This document shows, one piece after another, positions 1 to 5,463 of a stretch of 5,463 nt of DNA. Every line of letters starts with the position of its first letter. The stretch's first letter is position 1. A model generated the notes under the pieces. The model had not been told where the DNA came from. It saw only the letters and a program-made list of their open reading frames with translations, and made no database searches. The stretch is from CAYPNF01 sp964411985. GTDB lineage: Bacteria; Verrucomicrobiota; Verrucomicrobiia; Limisphaerales; J093. Both the position numbers and the translations under genes were made by a program. The stretch lies in assembly GCA_964411985.1 (NCBI GenBank), contig CAYPNF010000120.1:1-5463 (forward strand), in the 5' to 3' direction.

Positions 1-25
1 TGTGCACGCTTACTCCCAAGCGCAC

Positions 26-81
26 TAGGGACGGACCGCCGGGCCGTCCGCACCCTCGGACATCGCGGCGCGATGTCCCTA
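26..81. repeat. Composite palindromic (REP-like) element with two tandem hairpins
   Basis: Two stem-loops of the same build lie side by side. The first has arms at 29-37 and 41-49 (GGACGGACC / GGGCCGTCC, one mismatch) around a 3-base GCC loop. The second has perfect 9-base arms at 58-66 and 70-78 (GGACATCGC / GCGATGTCC) around a 3-base GGC loop. The pair is bounded by a perfect 7-base inverted repeat, TAGGGAC at 26-32 and GTCCCTA at 75-81. There is no T-run, so it does not look like a standard intrinsic terminator. Paired GC-rich hairpins with short loops in an intergenic gap are typical of REP/BIME-type dispersed repeats. Genome-wide repetition cannot be seen from this window, so that label is an inference. 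Confidence 0.6.
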
Positions 82-120
82 CCAACTAACCACCTTCCCC
101 CCCTCCCTTGGTAGGGAGGG
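76..120. repeat. Overlapping inverted repeats, mutually exclusive stems
   Basis: A perfect 10-base inverted repeat links TCCCTACCAA (76-85) with TTGGTAGGGA (108-117) across a pyrimidine-rich spacer. The right arm also takes part in a tighter hairpin, CCCTCCCT (101-108) with AGGGAGGG (113-120), around a 4-base loop. The two stems cannot form together, and the long one also competes with the hairpin at 58-78. The TAGGGA core at 112-117 repeats the motif at 26-31 and, inverted, at 76-81, so this appears to be part of the same repeat cluster. The nearest downstream start codon is about 115 bases away. Confidence 0.5.
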
Positions 121-234
121 CGCCCCCAGATGCCGCTTTCTCCCTCCCCGTCTTGCTCGACCTCGCCACACGCAAAGTACTCCAACACCCCGCTGGACAG
201 ACCCATGCACCGGGGATACGGTAATTGCGATCTT

Positions 235-1200
235 ATGACTACCGAGAATCAGAGCTTGAATCGTCGAAGTTTCTTCAGCCGAGCTGCTGTGACCACCGCA
301 GTCCTCGCCACCGCCACCACCAGCCTACCTGCGGCCGAACCTGCCAGCGCTCCCACCCGTGCGATCACCCCACCCGCCGGGAAGAGCCTACTGCTCGCCT
401 GCAAACTCGGGATGATCACCAAGGAGTCCGGAGGGAAGAAACTCACTCTGGCGGAACGGTTGCGCATGGCCGGCGAAGCCGGGTTTGACGGAGTCGACTT
501 CGATGAAGCGGGTGATTTCACCGTGGAACAGGCCCGTGAAGCGGTGCGGGAATCGGGTGTGTTCGTGCACAATGCCATCAACCATGAGCACTGGGGCAAA
601 CGCCTCACGAGCCCCAAGGCAGAAGACCGCGCCAAGAGCCGCGCGAATATCGAACATTGCCTGCGCCTCTCCCACGCCGCCGGCGGCAGCGGAGTGCTCA
701 TTGTCATCGGCAGTGCCGATGACGGTCCGGAAGCGGAAACCGTGGAACGGGCCCGGAAGGAAATCAAGGCCCTGCTCCCCCTAGCCGCCTCCCTGGGGCA
801 ACCCATCCTCATCGAAAACGTCTGGAACAAGATGATGTACGACCACGATCGGGGTCCGGATCAGTCACCCGACCGGTTCATCCAGTTCGTCGACAGTTTC
901 AAGAGCCCTTGGGTGGGCATGTACTACGACGTCGGCAATCACTGGAAATACGCCCAACCGAGCGAATGGATCCGAGCGTTCGGCCATCGTTGCGTCAAGC
1001 TTGACGTCAAGGGCTTCAGCCGAGCCAAGAACAGCTTTGTGGACATCACGGGTGCCGACGACGACCTTCCCTGGGATCGAGTGCGCCAGGCCCTGGCCGA
1101 CATTGATTACCACGGCTGGGCTACCGCGGAGGTGGATGGCGGTGATGTGAAGCGGCTCTCGGTAGTATGCGGCCAGATGAAGAAGGCTTTTGGCGTCTAG
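235..1200 (+). CDS. Tat-exported sugar phosphate isomerase/epimerase-like TIM-barrel protein
   Basis: A 321-residue protein of the xylose-isomerase-like TIM-barrel superfamily (hydroxypyruvate isomerase, IolE and sugar epimerase relatives). The ATG at 235 is chosen because it puts a twin-arginine motif (NRRSFF, residues 9-14) and an Ala/Thr-rich hydrophobic stretch ending near LPAAEPASA (31-39) at the N terminus. In-frame ATGs at 130 and 205 would add a low-complexity extension. Barrel landmarks are GFDGVDFDE (83-91), IENVW (193-197, E194), YYDVGN (230-235, D232) and ATAEVDG (296-302, E299). These match the acidic metal ligands of the family. The usual metal-binding His of the HxKD strand appears to be D257 (KLDVKG, 255-260). 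The substrate is unknown; a role in periplasmic carbohydrate processing is inferred from the signal peptide and family. No good Shine-Dalgarno is visible. A small stem-loop covers the stop codon. Confidence 0.85.
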   Translation: MTTENQSLNRRSFFSRAAVTTAVLATATTSLPAAEPASAPTRAITPPAGKSLLLACKLGMITKESGGKKLTLAERLRMAGEAGFDGVDFDEAGDFTVEQAREAVRESGVFVHNAINHEHWGKRLTSPKAEDRAKSRANIEHCLRLSHAAGGSGVLIVIGSADDGPEAETVERARKEIKALLPLAASLGQPILIENVWNKMMYDHDRGPDQSPDRFIQFVDSFKSPWVGMYYDVGNHWKYAQPSEWIRAFGHRCVKLDVKGFSRAKNSFVDITGADDDLPWDRVRQALADIDYHGWATAEVDGGDVKRLSVVCGQMKKAFGV

Positions 1201-1210
1201 GCAAGACGCC
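1192..1210 (+). other. Stem-loop spanning the isomerase stop codon
   Basis: The 7-base arms GGCGTCT (1192-1198) and AGACGCC (1204-1210) are perfectly complementary around a 5-base loop that contains part of the TAG stop. No T-run follows, so it is at most a weak or factor-dependent terminator, or an mRNA 3'-end stabiliser. It could also be chance. Confidence 0.3.
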
Positions 1211-1237
1211 GGAGAGGCACTTTCCAGACTGAGCCCT

Positions 1238-1261
1238 CGTTTTCTCCGCACGAAGAAAACG
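1238..1261. other. Inverted repeat in the gap before the beta-propeller gene
   Basis: The arms CGTTTTCT (1238-1245) and AGAAAACG (1254-1261) are perfectly complementary across an 8-base spacer, in the 95-base gap between two plus-strand genes. The length and symmetry would suit a dimeric regulator's operator or a transcript hairpin. The arms end 35 bases before the chosen ATG at 1296. No convincing -35/-10 pair is visible beside it, so the role is undetermined. Confidence 0.3.
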
Positions 1262-1295
1262 TGACGGCTGATCAGGTCAGTGGTATGGGTTGGAT

Positions 1296-2549
1296 ATGGT
1301 CACGATCCGCCTCACCCACCTTGTTTGGTCCACCTCCTTGTTCCTTTCCGCCGCGATCCTCCAGGCGGGAGACAACTGGCCGGAATTTCGCGGACCCCGC
1401 CGTGATGGCCATACTGACACCAAACGCCTACCGCTGACCTGGAGCGAGACCAACCACATCACCTGGAAACAGCCGATTCACGGCCTCGGATGGTCATCGC
1501 CGGTCGTGTGGGAGAAAAAGATCTGGGTCACCACGGCCACCGAGGATGGAAAACAGCAGTTCGCGGTGTGCGTCAATGCCGATACCGGCAAGATCGTTCA
1601 CGACGTCAAGGTGTTCGACACCGAAAATCCAGAGCATGTAGCGTCGGTCAATAGCTATGCTTCTCCCACCTCGGTCATCGAGCCCGGACGCGTCTATGTT
1701 CATTACGGAACGTACGGTACGGCGTGCCTGGATACGCAGAGCGGAAAGGTGCTCTGGACCCGCCGCGATCTCAACTGTGACCACCACGAAGGCCCGGGCG
1801 CTTCGCCGATCCTCCACGGAAACCTGCTGATCTTCAACGTCGACGGTCGCGATGTGCAGTACGTGGTAGCCCTGGACAAGTCCACTGGCAAGACCGCGTG
1901 GAAGACCGACCGCTCCGTCGATTTCAGCCAGATCTCCTCCAACATGCGCAAGGCTTTTTCCACCCCCATTATTTTGGAGGCAGGAGGTCAGACCCAACTC
2001 TTCAGCCCCGGAGCCAAGGCCATGATGTCCTATGATCCGTTGACCGGTAAGGAGCTGTGGAAAGCCCGTTACCAAGGATGGTCCATCACTCCGCGTCCTC
2101 TCTTTGCCAACGGGCTACTTTACGTGATCACCGACTACGAGCGCCCGGAGTTGTGGGCGGTGCGGCCAGACGGAAAGGGGGATGTGACCGACACCCACGT
2201 CGCCTGGAAAGTCGCCAAGGACATGCCGTCTACCGTGTCTTTGATCCTGGTGGAGGACCTTCTCTACGCTGTCAATGCCCAAGGGTACGGCCTCTGTCTG
2301 GAGGCGAAAACCGGAACCGTCGTCTGGCGGGAACGCCTGCCTGGGCGCCACTCGGCGTCCCCCATTTACGGGAATGGCCGACTCTACTTCTTCAACGACA
2401 AAGGCCTAACCACGGTTCTGGCTCCGGGCCGGGAGTTCAAGGTTTTGGCCAGCAATCAGCTCGACACGGAAACCCTGATGGCGACCCCGGCGGTCGTGGG
2501 CGAATCCCTGATTGTGCGCACGAAAACGCACCTGTATCGGATTGAGTGA
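1296..2549 (+). CDS. Secreted PQQ-binding-like beta-propeller repeat protein
   Basis: A 417-residue protein of the PQQ-like (BamB/quinoprotein dehydrogenase-type) beta-propeller superfamily. The ATG at 1296 gives a good signal peptide: a short basic start, a hydrophobic core (about residues 8-22), then ILQA before GDNWPEF, with cleavage likely after A24. A TTG at 1290 in the same frame is a less likely start. The opening NWPEFRGP (27-34), LPLTWSE (45-51) and GLGWSSPVV (63-71) is typical of planctomycete and verrucomicrobial propellers. Blade-end repeats of the form xxTGKxxW recur: ADTGKIVHD (95-103), TQSGKVLW (147-154), KSTGKTAW (195-202), PLTGKELW (248-255) and AKTGTVVW (337-344). I see no separate catalytic domain or c-type haem CxxCH motif, so it is probably a binding or scaffold propeller rather than a proven dehydrogenase. 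The ligand is unknown. The next gene starts nine bases after its stop. Confidence 0.88.
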   Translation: MVTIRLTHLVWSTSLFLSAAILQAGDNWPEFRGPRRDGHTDTKRLPLTWSETNHITWKQPIHGLGWSSPVVWEKKIWVTTATEDGKQQFAVCVNADTGKIVHDVKVFDTENPEHVASVNSYASPTSVIEPGRVYVHYGTYGTACLDTQSGKVLWTRRDLNCDHHEGPGASPILHGNLLIFNVDGRDVQYVVALDKSTGKTAWKTDRSVDFSQISSNMRKAFSTPIILEAGGQTQLFSPGAKAMMSYDPLTGKELWKARYQGWSITPRPLFANGLLYVITDYERPELWAVRPDGKGDVTDTHVAWKVAKDMPSTVSLILVEDLLYAVNAQGYGLCLEAKTGTVVWRERLPGRHSASPIYGNGRLYFFNDKGLTTVLAPGREFKVLASNQLDTETLMATPAVVGESLIVRTKTHLYRIE

Positions 2550-2558
2550 GTTGGGTGC

Positions 2559-3464
2559 ATGGTTCAGCTTCGGTTATTGCCCTGTGGAAAACCTCTTCTT
2601 GAGAGGTTGGGATCGGAGTTCTTTCAGCAGGTTCCCGCTTGTCCCGGGGTCTACTTGATGAGTGGCGAAGGAGGCAGGCTGCTCTACGTCGGCCAGAGCC
2701 GGAACCTCCGCGTCCGCCTCAATAGCTACAAGAATCTGAACCCCGAGCGGGCTTCACGCAAAACCGTAAGGCTGGTTCACCAGGTCCGGTCCATCACCTG
2801 GGAAAGGTGCGTTTCACCTGCGGAGGCCCTGCTGCGTGAGAACTACCTACTCCGCCTGCACAAGCCAAGGTTCAACGTCGCCAATACCCGCCCTGAACAC
2901 TACGCCTTTCTGGGGGTGCGCGACTCCGAATGGACCTTGACCTTGCGCATCACCAAAACTTCGAGTCCGGAGCCATTCGAAAACCTCTATGGGGCTTTCA
3001 AAGGGATCCATCGCCTGCGCACTTTTCAAGGTACACTCCTACGGCTTCTCTGGGCGTCCCAAAGACAACCTTCATCCCCGCATGAAATCCCCCTGCTGCT
3101 GCTTCGATCGGAGCAGCCGGAGGAGGCGAGTTTGCCCCTCGAACCGGCAATCGCAGCGGAGAGTCTGCCCCGCTTGACCCGTTTTCTGAAGGGGCACTCG
3201 GATACCCTGTCGGAGTGGCTTTCGGAGCGAGTTCTGCCGGCGGCGAGGGGCTGTCCCTTCCTGGCACACTTTTGGGAGCAAGACCTGACCCTAATCAAGG
3301 AGTTCTATACTTTTGGCCCAAGCCGAAACCGGGCGCTTCTCGACGGGTACACGGATGACCCGCCTTTGATTGCTCAGGAGGAACTCGATGATTTGTTGGC
3401 GCTCGCCGCGAAACCGAAGTCTCGGATCCAGCACGGGGCGCTACCGCAACCCGAGATGGACTAA
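2559..3464 (+). CDS. Stand-alone GIY-YIG nuclease, UvrC N-terminal/Cho-like
   Basis: A 301-residue cytoplasmic protein. Residues about 24-108 form a GIY-YIG nuclease domain of the UvrC type: PACPGVYLM (26-34) holds the GVY element and LLYVGQS (41-47) the YVG element. NLRVRL (49-54) carries the likely catalytic arginine (R53), EALLREN (89-95) the metal-binding glutamate (E94), and KPRFN (102-106) the conserved asparagine. The known role of such domains in UvrC or Cho is the 3' incision in nucleotide excision repair. Here the UvrC UVR motif, RNase H-like domain and helix-hairpin-helix are not recognisable, and the protein is about half UvrC length. Residues about 110-301 are rich in Leu, Glu and Arg and match nothing I recognise. 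The ATG at 2559 is the only Met ahead of the nuclease motif; the ribosome-binding site is weak. It probably shares a transcript with the propeller gene. Its last 24 bases overlap the convergent glpF. Confidence 0.85.
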   Translation: MVQLRLLPCGKPLLERLGSEFFQQVPACPGVYLMSGEGGRLLYVGQSRNLRVRLNSYKNLNPERASRKTVRLVHQVRSITWERCVSPAEALLRENYLLRLHKPRFNVANTRPEHYAFLGVRDSEWTLTLRITKTSSPEPFENLYGAFKGIHRLRTFQGTLLRLLWASQRQPSSPHEIPLLLLRSEQPEEASLPLEPAIAAESLPRLTRFLKGHSDTLSEWLSERVLPAARGCPFLAHFWEQDLTLIKEFYTFGPSRNRALLDGYTDDPPLIAQEELDDLLALAAKPKSRIQHGALPQPEMD

Positions 3465-4190
3465 AGCTGCCAAAAGGCCCCCCACCAGCGGGGCGAGCAC
3501 CGGCACCCACGCGTAACCCCAGTCGCTATCGCGCTTGCCTGGTACAGGCAGGAAAGCGTGGGCGAGCCGTGGCCCCAAATCACGCGCGGGATTGATCGCG
3601 TACCCCGTGGTGCCTCCGAGAGACAACCCCAAGGCAAACACCAGCAACCCCACTGGCACTGCGCCCAAGGTGCCCAATCCAATGATCGTCTCGCGCACCT
3701 CCCCCGCTCCACTCGGAAGTTGGATCGTAGCGTCGGCCATCAGGAACACCGGCAGCACCAGCAGAAACGTGCCCAAAACCTCGCAGAAGAAGGCTTGCGG
3801 CAGGTTACGAATGTTCGGAGCCGTGCAGAAACAGGCCAGTTTGGCATCCCCGTCCGTAGTGAGTTTGAAGTGCTCGCGGTAGAACAGGAACACGGAAGCG
3901 CCACCCACAATGCCTCCAGCCATTTGCGCGAGCATGTATCCAGCCACTTTGCACCAGGCGAGCTTGCCGGCTACTGCCATCGCCAGGGTCACGGCGGGAT
4001 TGAGATGCGCCCCACTGAACGGGGCGGCACAGAACGCGCCTACAAAAACCCCGAACGCCCAACCTGCCGTGATCACGATCCAGCCAGAGTTGTTTCCTTT
4101 CGTACGCGCCAGGACTACGTTGGCCACCACGCCATTGCCAAATATGACCAAAATGGCGGTGCCCAGGAATTCAGCAAGGATAGGACTCAT
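3441..4190 (-). CDS. glpF: Glycerol uptake facilitator (aquaglyceroporin)
   Basis: A 249-residue inner-membrane channel of the MIP/aquaporin family that lets glycerol diffuse into the cell. Both pore motifs are present: GAHLNPAVT (60-68) and GYAINPARDLGPR (196-208). The aspartate after NPAR (D204) marks glycerol facilitators rather than water-only aquaporins. By alignment with E. coli GlpF, the selectivity-filter residues would be W44, Y197 (Phe in E. coli) and R203. Hydrophobic segments fit six membrane spans, roughly 5-27, 36-58, 82-104, 133-152, 168-191 and 226-247. It is slightly shorter than E. coli GlpF (281). The start at 4190 is chosen because MSPILAEFLGT matches the usual N terminus and its ATG overlaps the glpK stop (ATGA, 4190-4187), implying translational coupling. 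A longer reading from 4283 would add 31 non-family residues inside glpK. Its stop lies inside the convergent GIY-YIG gene. Confidence 0.93.
   Translation of the reverse strand: MSPILAEFLGTAILVIFGNGVVANVVLARTKGNNSGWIVITAGWAFGVFVGAFCAAPFSGAHLNPAVTLAMAVAGKLAWCKVAGYMLAQMAGGIVGGASVFLFYREHFKLTTDGDAKLACFCTAPNIRNLPQAFFCEVLGTFLLVLPVFLMADATIQLPSGAGEVRETIIGLGTLGAVPVGLLVFALGLSLGGTTGYAINPARDLGPRLAHAFLPVPGKRDSDWGYAWVPVLAPLVGGLLAALVHLGLR
4187..4190 (-). promoter_or_regulatory. ATGA stop-start overlap coupling glpK and glpF
   Basis: The TGA of glpK (4189-4187) and the ATG of glpF (4190-4188) share bases as ATGA on the minus strand. Upstream there is only a weak purine stretch (AAAGAC, 4199-4194), so glpF translation probably depends on ribosomes finishing glpK. 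This also supports the short glpF start. Confidence 0.7.
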
Positions 4191-5463
4191 ACTGTCTTTA
4201 CGCTCGAATGTTCTTCCCAATCTCCAGCTCGCTTCAAGGCTTCTGCCCAACGCTGTCGCCGATGCATCAGTTGATCGACACACCCCTGTGGCTCAAAAAC
4301 CCGGTCTACTTGCCAGGCACGATGCACCTCCTCCTGATTCTTCCAAAAGCCCGTCGCCAGTCCGGCAAGGTAGGCCGCCCCCAAGGCGGTGGTTTCGGTA
4401 ACCTTGGGTCGCACCACCGGCACCCGCAGGAGATCAGCCTGGAATTGCATTAGGAGATTGTTGGCGGCCCCTCCGCCGTCCACGCGCAGCTCGTTCATCG
4501 CCACACCCGAGTCCTGCTTCATCACGTCGAGGATGTCCGCCACCTGAAACGCGATGCCCTCCAGCGCAGCCCTGGCGATATGACCGGCGTTGGTCCCGCG
4601 GGTCAAACCGGTCATGGTGCCTCGGGCATACTGATCCCAATGAGGCGCACCCAACCCGGCAAAGGCGGGCACCAGGTAAACCCCACCACAGTCAGGCACG
4701 GTCGCCGCCAGCCTTTCGACGTCGGCCGAGGACTTGATGATGCCTAGCCCATCACGCAACCACTGCACAACGGCTCCACCGATGAAAACACTACCCTCGA
4801 GAGCAAAGTCGGTTTGACCGCCTGCCTGCCAGGCCACCGTGGTAATGAGTTGGTTCTTGGAGGGGGTCGGTTGGGTTCCAACGTTCATGAGCATGAAACA
4901 GCCCGTGCCGTAGGTGTTTTTGGCCAAGCCACGCGAAAAGCAGTTTTGACCGAACAGCGCTGCTTGTTGATCTCCAGCGATTCCTCCGATGCGGATAGGT
5001 GCATCGAAAATGCCGGCTTTCGTTTCCCCGTACACCTCGCTCGAGGAACGCACCTCAGGCAGGATCGCGCGGGGAATATCCAGGATCTGCAGCAACTCCT
5101 CATCCCAGGCACCGGTGTGAAGGTTGAAAAGAAGCGTGCGTGAAGCGTTGCTGGGATCCGTAACGTGCAGTGCGCCGCCCGTCAGATTCCAGACGAGCCA
5201 CGTATCAATCGTACCAAAAGCCAACTCCCCGCGCTGGGCACGTTCGCGGGCATGGGGGACATGGTCCAGGATCCAGCGGAGCTTGCTGCCGGAAAAATAG
5301 GCATCGATCACGAGGCCGGTCTTGCGCTGGATCAGCGGTGCATGGCCAGCCTGCTTGAGCTGATCGCAGAATGCCGCCGTACGCCGGTCCTGCCACACAA
5401 TCGCGTGATGGATGGGCACACCCGTCTTTCGGTCCCAGACCACGGTGGTTTCCCGCTGATTCG
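4187..5463 (-). CDS. glpK: Glycerol kinase, 5' end beyond the window
   Basis: FGGY-family kinase that phosphorylates glycerol to sn-glycerol 3-phosphate with ATP in the cytoplasm. 424 residues are visible. The reading frame is open to the right edge and starts here with NQRETTVVW, so about 80 residues are missing, including the N-terminal phosphate-binding loop. Full length would be near the usual 500. Glycerol-binding residues known from E. coli are present: Arg-Glu in NQRET, Tyr in AYFSGSK, and the catalytic Asp and Gln in GIAGDQQAALFGQ (Asp codon 4970-4972). AKNTYGTGCFMLMN, VDGGGAANN and TETTALGAAYLAGL follow in order. The segment matching the E. coli fructose-1,6-bisphosphate loop (GGKGGTR) reads AGIFDAPIR instead. 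The C terminus (FEPQGCVDQLMHRR) does not resemble the E. coli IIA-Glc site. The GTG at 5443 is internal, not the start. The stop overlaps the glpF start, giving the operon order glpK-glpF. Confidence 0.96.
   Translation of the reverse strand, partial: NQRETTVVWDRKTGVPIHHAIVWQDRRTAAFCDQLKQAGHAPLIQRKTGLVIDAYFSGSKLRWILDHVPHARERAQRGELAFGTIDTWLVWNLTGGALHVTDPSNASRTLLFNLHTGAWDEELLQILDIPRAILPEVRSSSEVYGETKAGIFDAPIRIGGIAGDQQAALFGQNCFSRGLAKNTYGTGCFMLMNVGTQPTPSKNQLITTVAWQAGGQTDFALEGSVFIGGAVVQWLRDGLGIIKSSADVERLAATVPDCGGVYLVPAFAGLGAPHWDQYARGTMTGLTRGTNAGHIARAALEGIAFQVADILDVMKQDSGVAMNELRVDGGGAANNLLMQFQADLLRVPVVRPKVTETTALGAAYLAGLATGFWKNQEEVHRAWQVDRVFEPQGCVDQLMHRRQRWAEALKRAGDWEEHSSVKTV

Noticed and set aside
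130..234. N-terminal extension of the isomerase from the ATG at 130
   Set aside because: The added residues are low-complexity and would bury the twin-arginine signal 45 residues inside the protein. The ATG at 235 gives a standard Tat leader.
249..830. Minus-strand open frame of 193 codons opposite the isomerase gene
   Set aside because: Its Ala/Arg/Ser-rich translation has no domain, and the plus-strand frame has a signal peptide and barrel motifs.
1494..2075. Minus-strand open frame of 193 codons opposite the propeller gene
   Set aside because: It lies entirely inside a well-supported gene and shows no family motif.
2057..2545. Second plus-strand frame of 162 codons within the propeller gene
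   Set aside because: It is an out-of-frame shadow rich in Arg, Gly and Pro with no motif. The propeller frame keeps its blade repeats throughout this stretch.
3470..3494. Terminator-like GCCCC/GGGGC stem followed by CTTTT on the minus strand
   Set aside because: It sits inside glpF, upstream of its stop codon (ending about 34 bases before it), so termination there would truncate the message. The stem is only five bases, so it is probably coincidental codon content.
3558..4274. Long plus-strand open frame (238 codons) antisense to glpF
   Set aside because: glpF on the minus strand has clear family motifs along its whole length. The antisense translation is Gln/Arg/His-rich with no recognisable domain, as expected for a shadow frame in GC-rich DNA.
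4191..4283. Longer glpF start at 4283
   Set aside because: The extra 31 residues lie inside glpK codons and do not resemble GlpF. The coupled ATG at 4190 matches the family N terminus.

Overview
The window looks like a moderately GC-rich chromosomal segment of a PVC-group bacterium, most likely a verrucomicrobium. This is inferred from family resemblance, not a database match. The main pointers are a secreted PQQ-type beta-propeller protein with a 'NWPEFRGP...LPLTWSE' opening, a twin-arginine-exported xylose-isomerase-like TIM-barrel protein, weak or absent Shine-Dalgarno sequences, and a cluster of GC-rich palindromes in the first gap. Five protein genes account for nearly all of the sequence. 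I see no rRNA, tRNA, CRISPR array, insertion sequence or phage gene.

Left part (1-2549, plus strand): bases 1-234 hold no convincing gene. They carry a compact set of nested GC-rich inverted repeats (26-120) that looks like a REP-type dispersed repeat. Next come a Tat-signal sugar-phosphate isomerase/epimerase-like protein (235-1200) and, after a 95-base gap with two small stem-loops, a secreted PQQ-like beta-propeller protein (1296-2549). Both look like envelope or periplasmic proteins of the kind abundant in carbohydrate-degrading PVC bacteria.

Middle (2559-3464, plus strand): only nine bases after the propeller gene lies a stand-alone GIY-YIG nuclease related to the UvrC N-terminal domain. 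Its key catalytic residues are present, and its C-terminal half is one I do not recognise. The close spacing suggests co-transcription with the propeller gene, although the two products act in different compartments.

Right part (3441-5463, minus strand): a glycerol-uptake operon in the order glpK then glpF. glpK (glycerol kinase) runs off the right edge and lacks roughly its first 80 codons. Its stop overlaps the glpF start as ATGA, which indicates translational coupling. GlpF brings glycerol in and GlpK traps it as glycerol 3-phosphate. The 3' end of glpF overlaps the 3' end of the GIY-YIG gene by 24 bases in convergent orientation.

The gene content is mostly ordinary. The points most worth checking are the nested palindromes near the left end, the unusual C-terminal half of the GIY-YIG protein, and the apparent loss of the E. 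coli allosteric sites in GlpK. I found no convincing evidence of a new multi-gene system.
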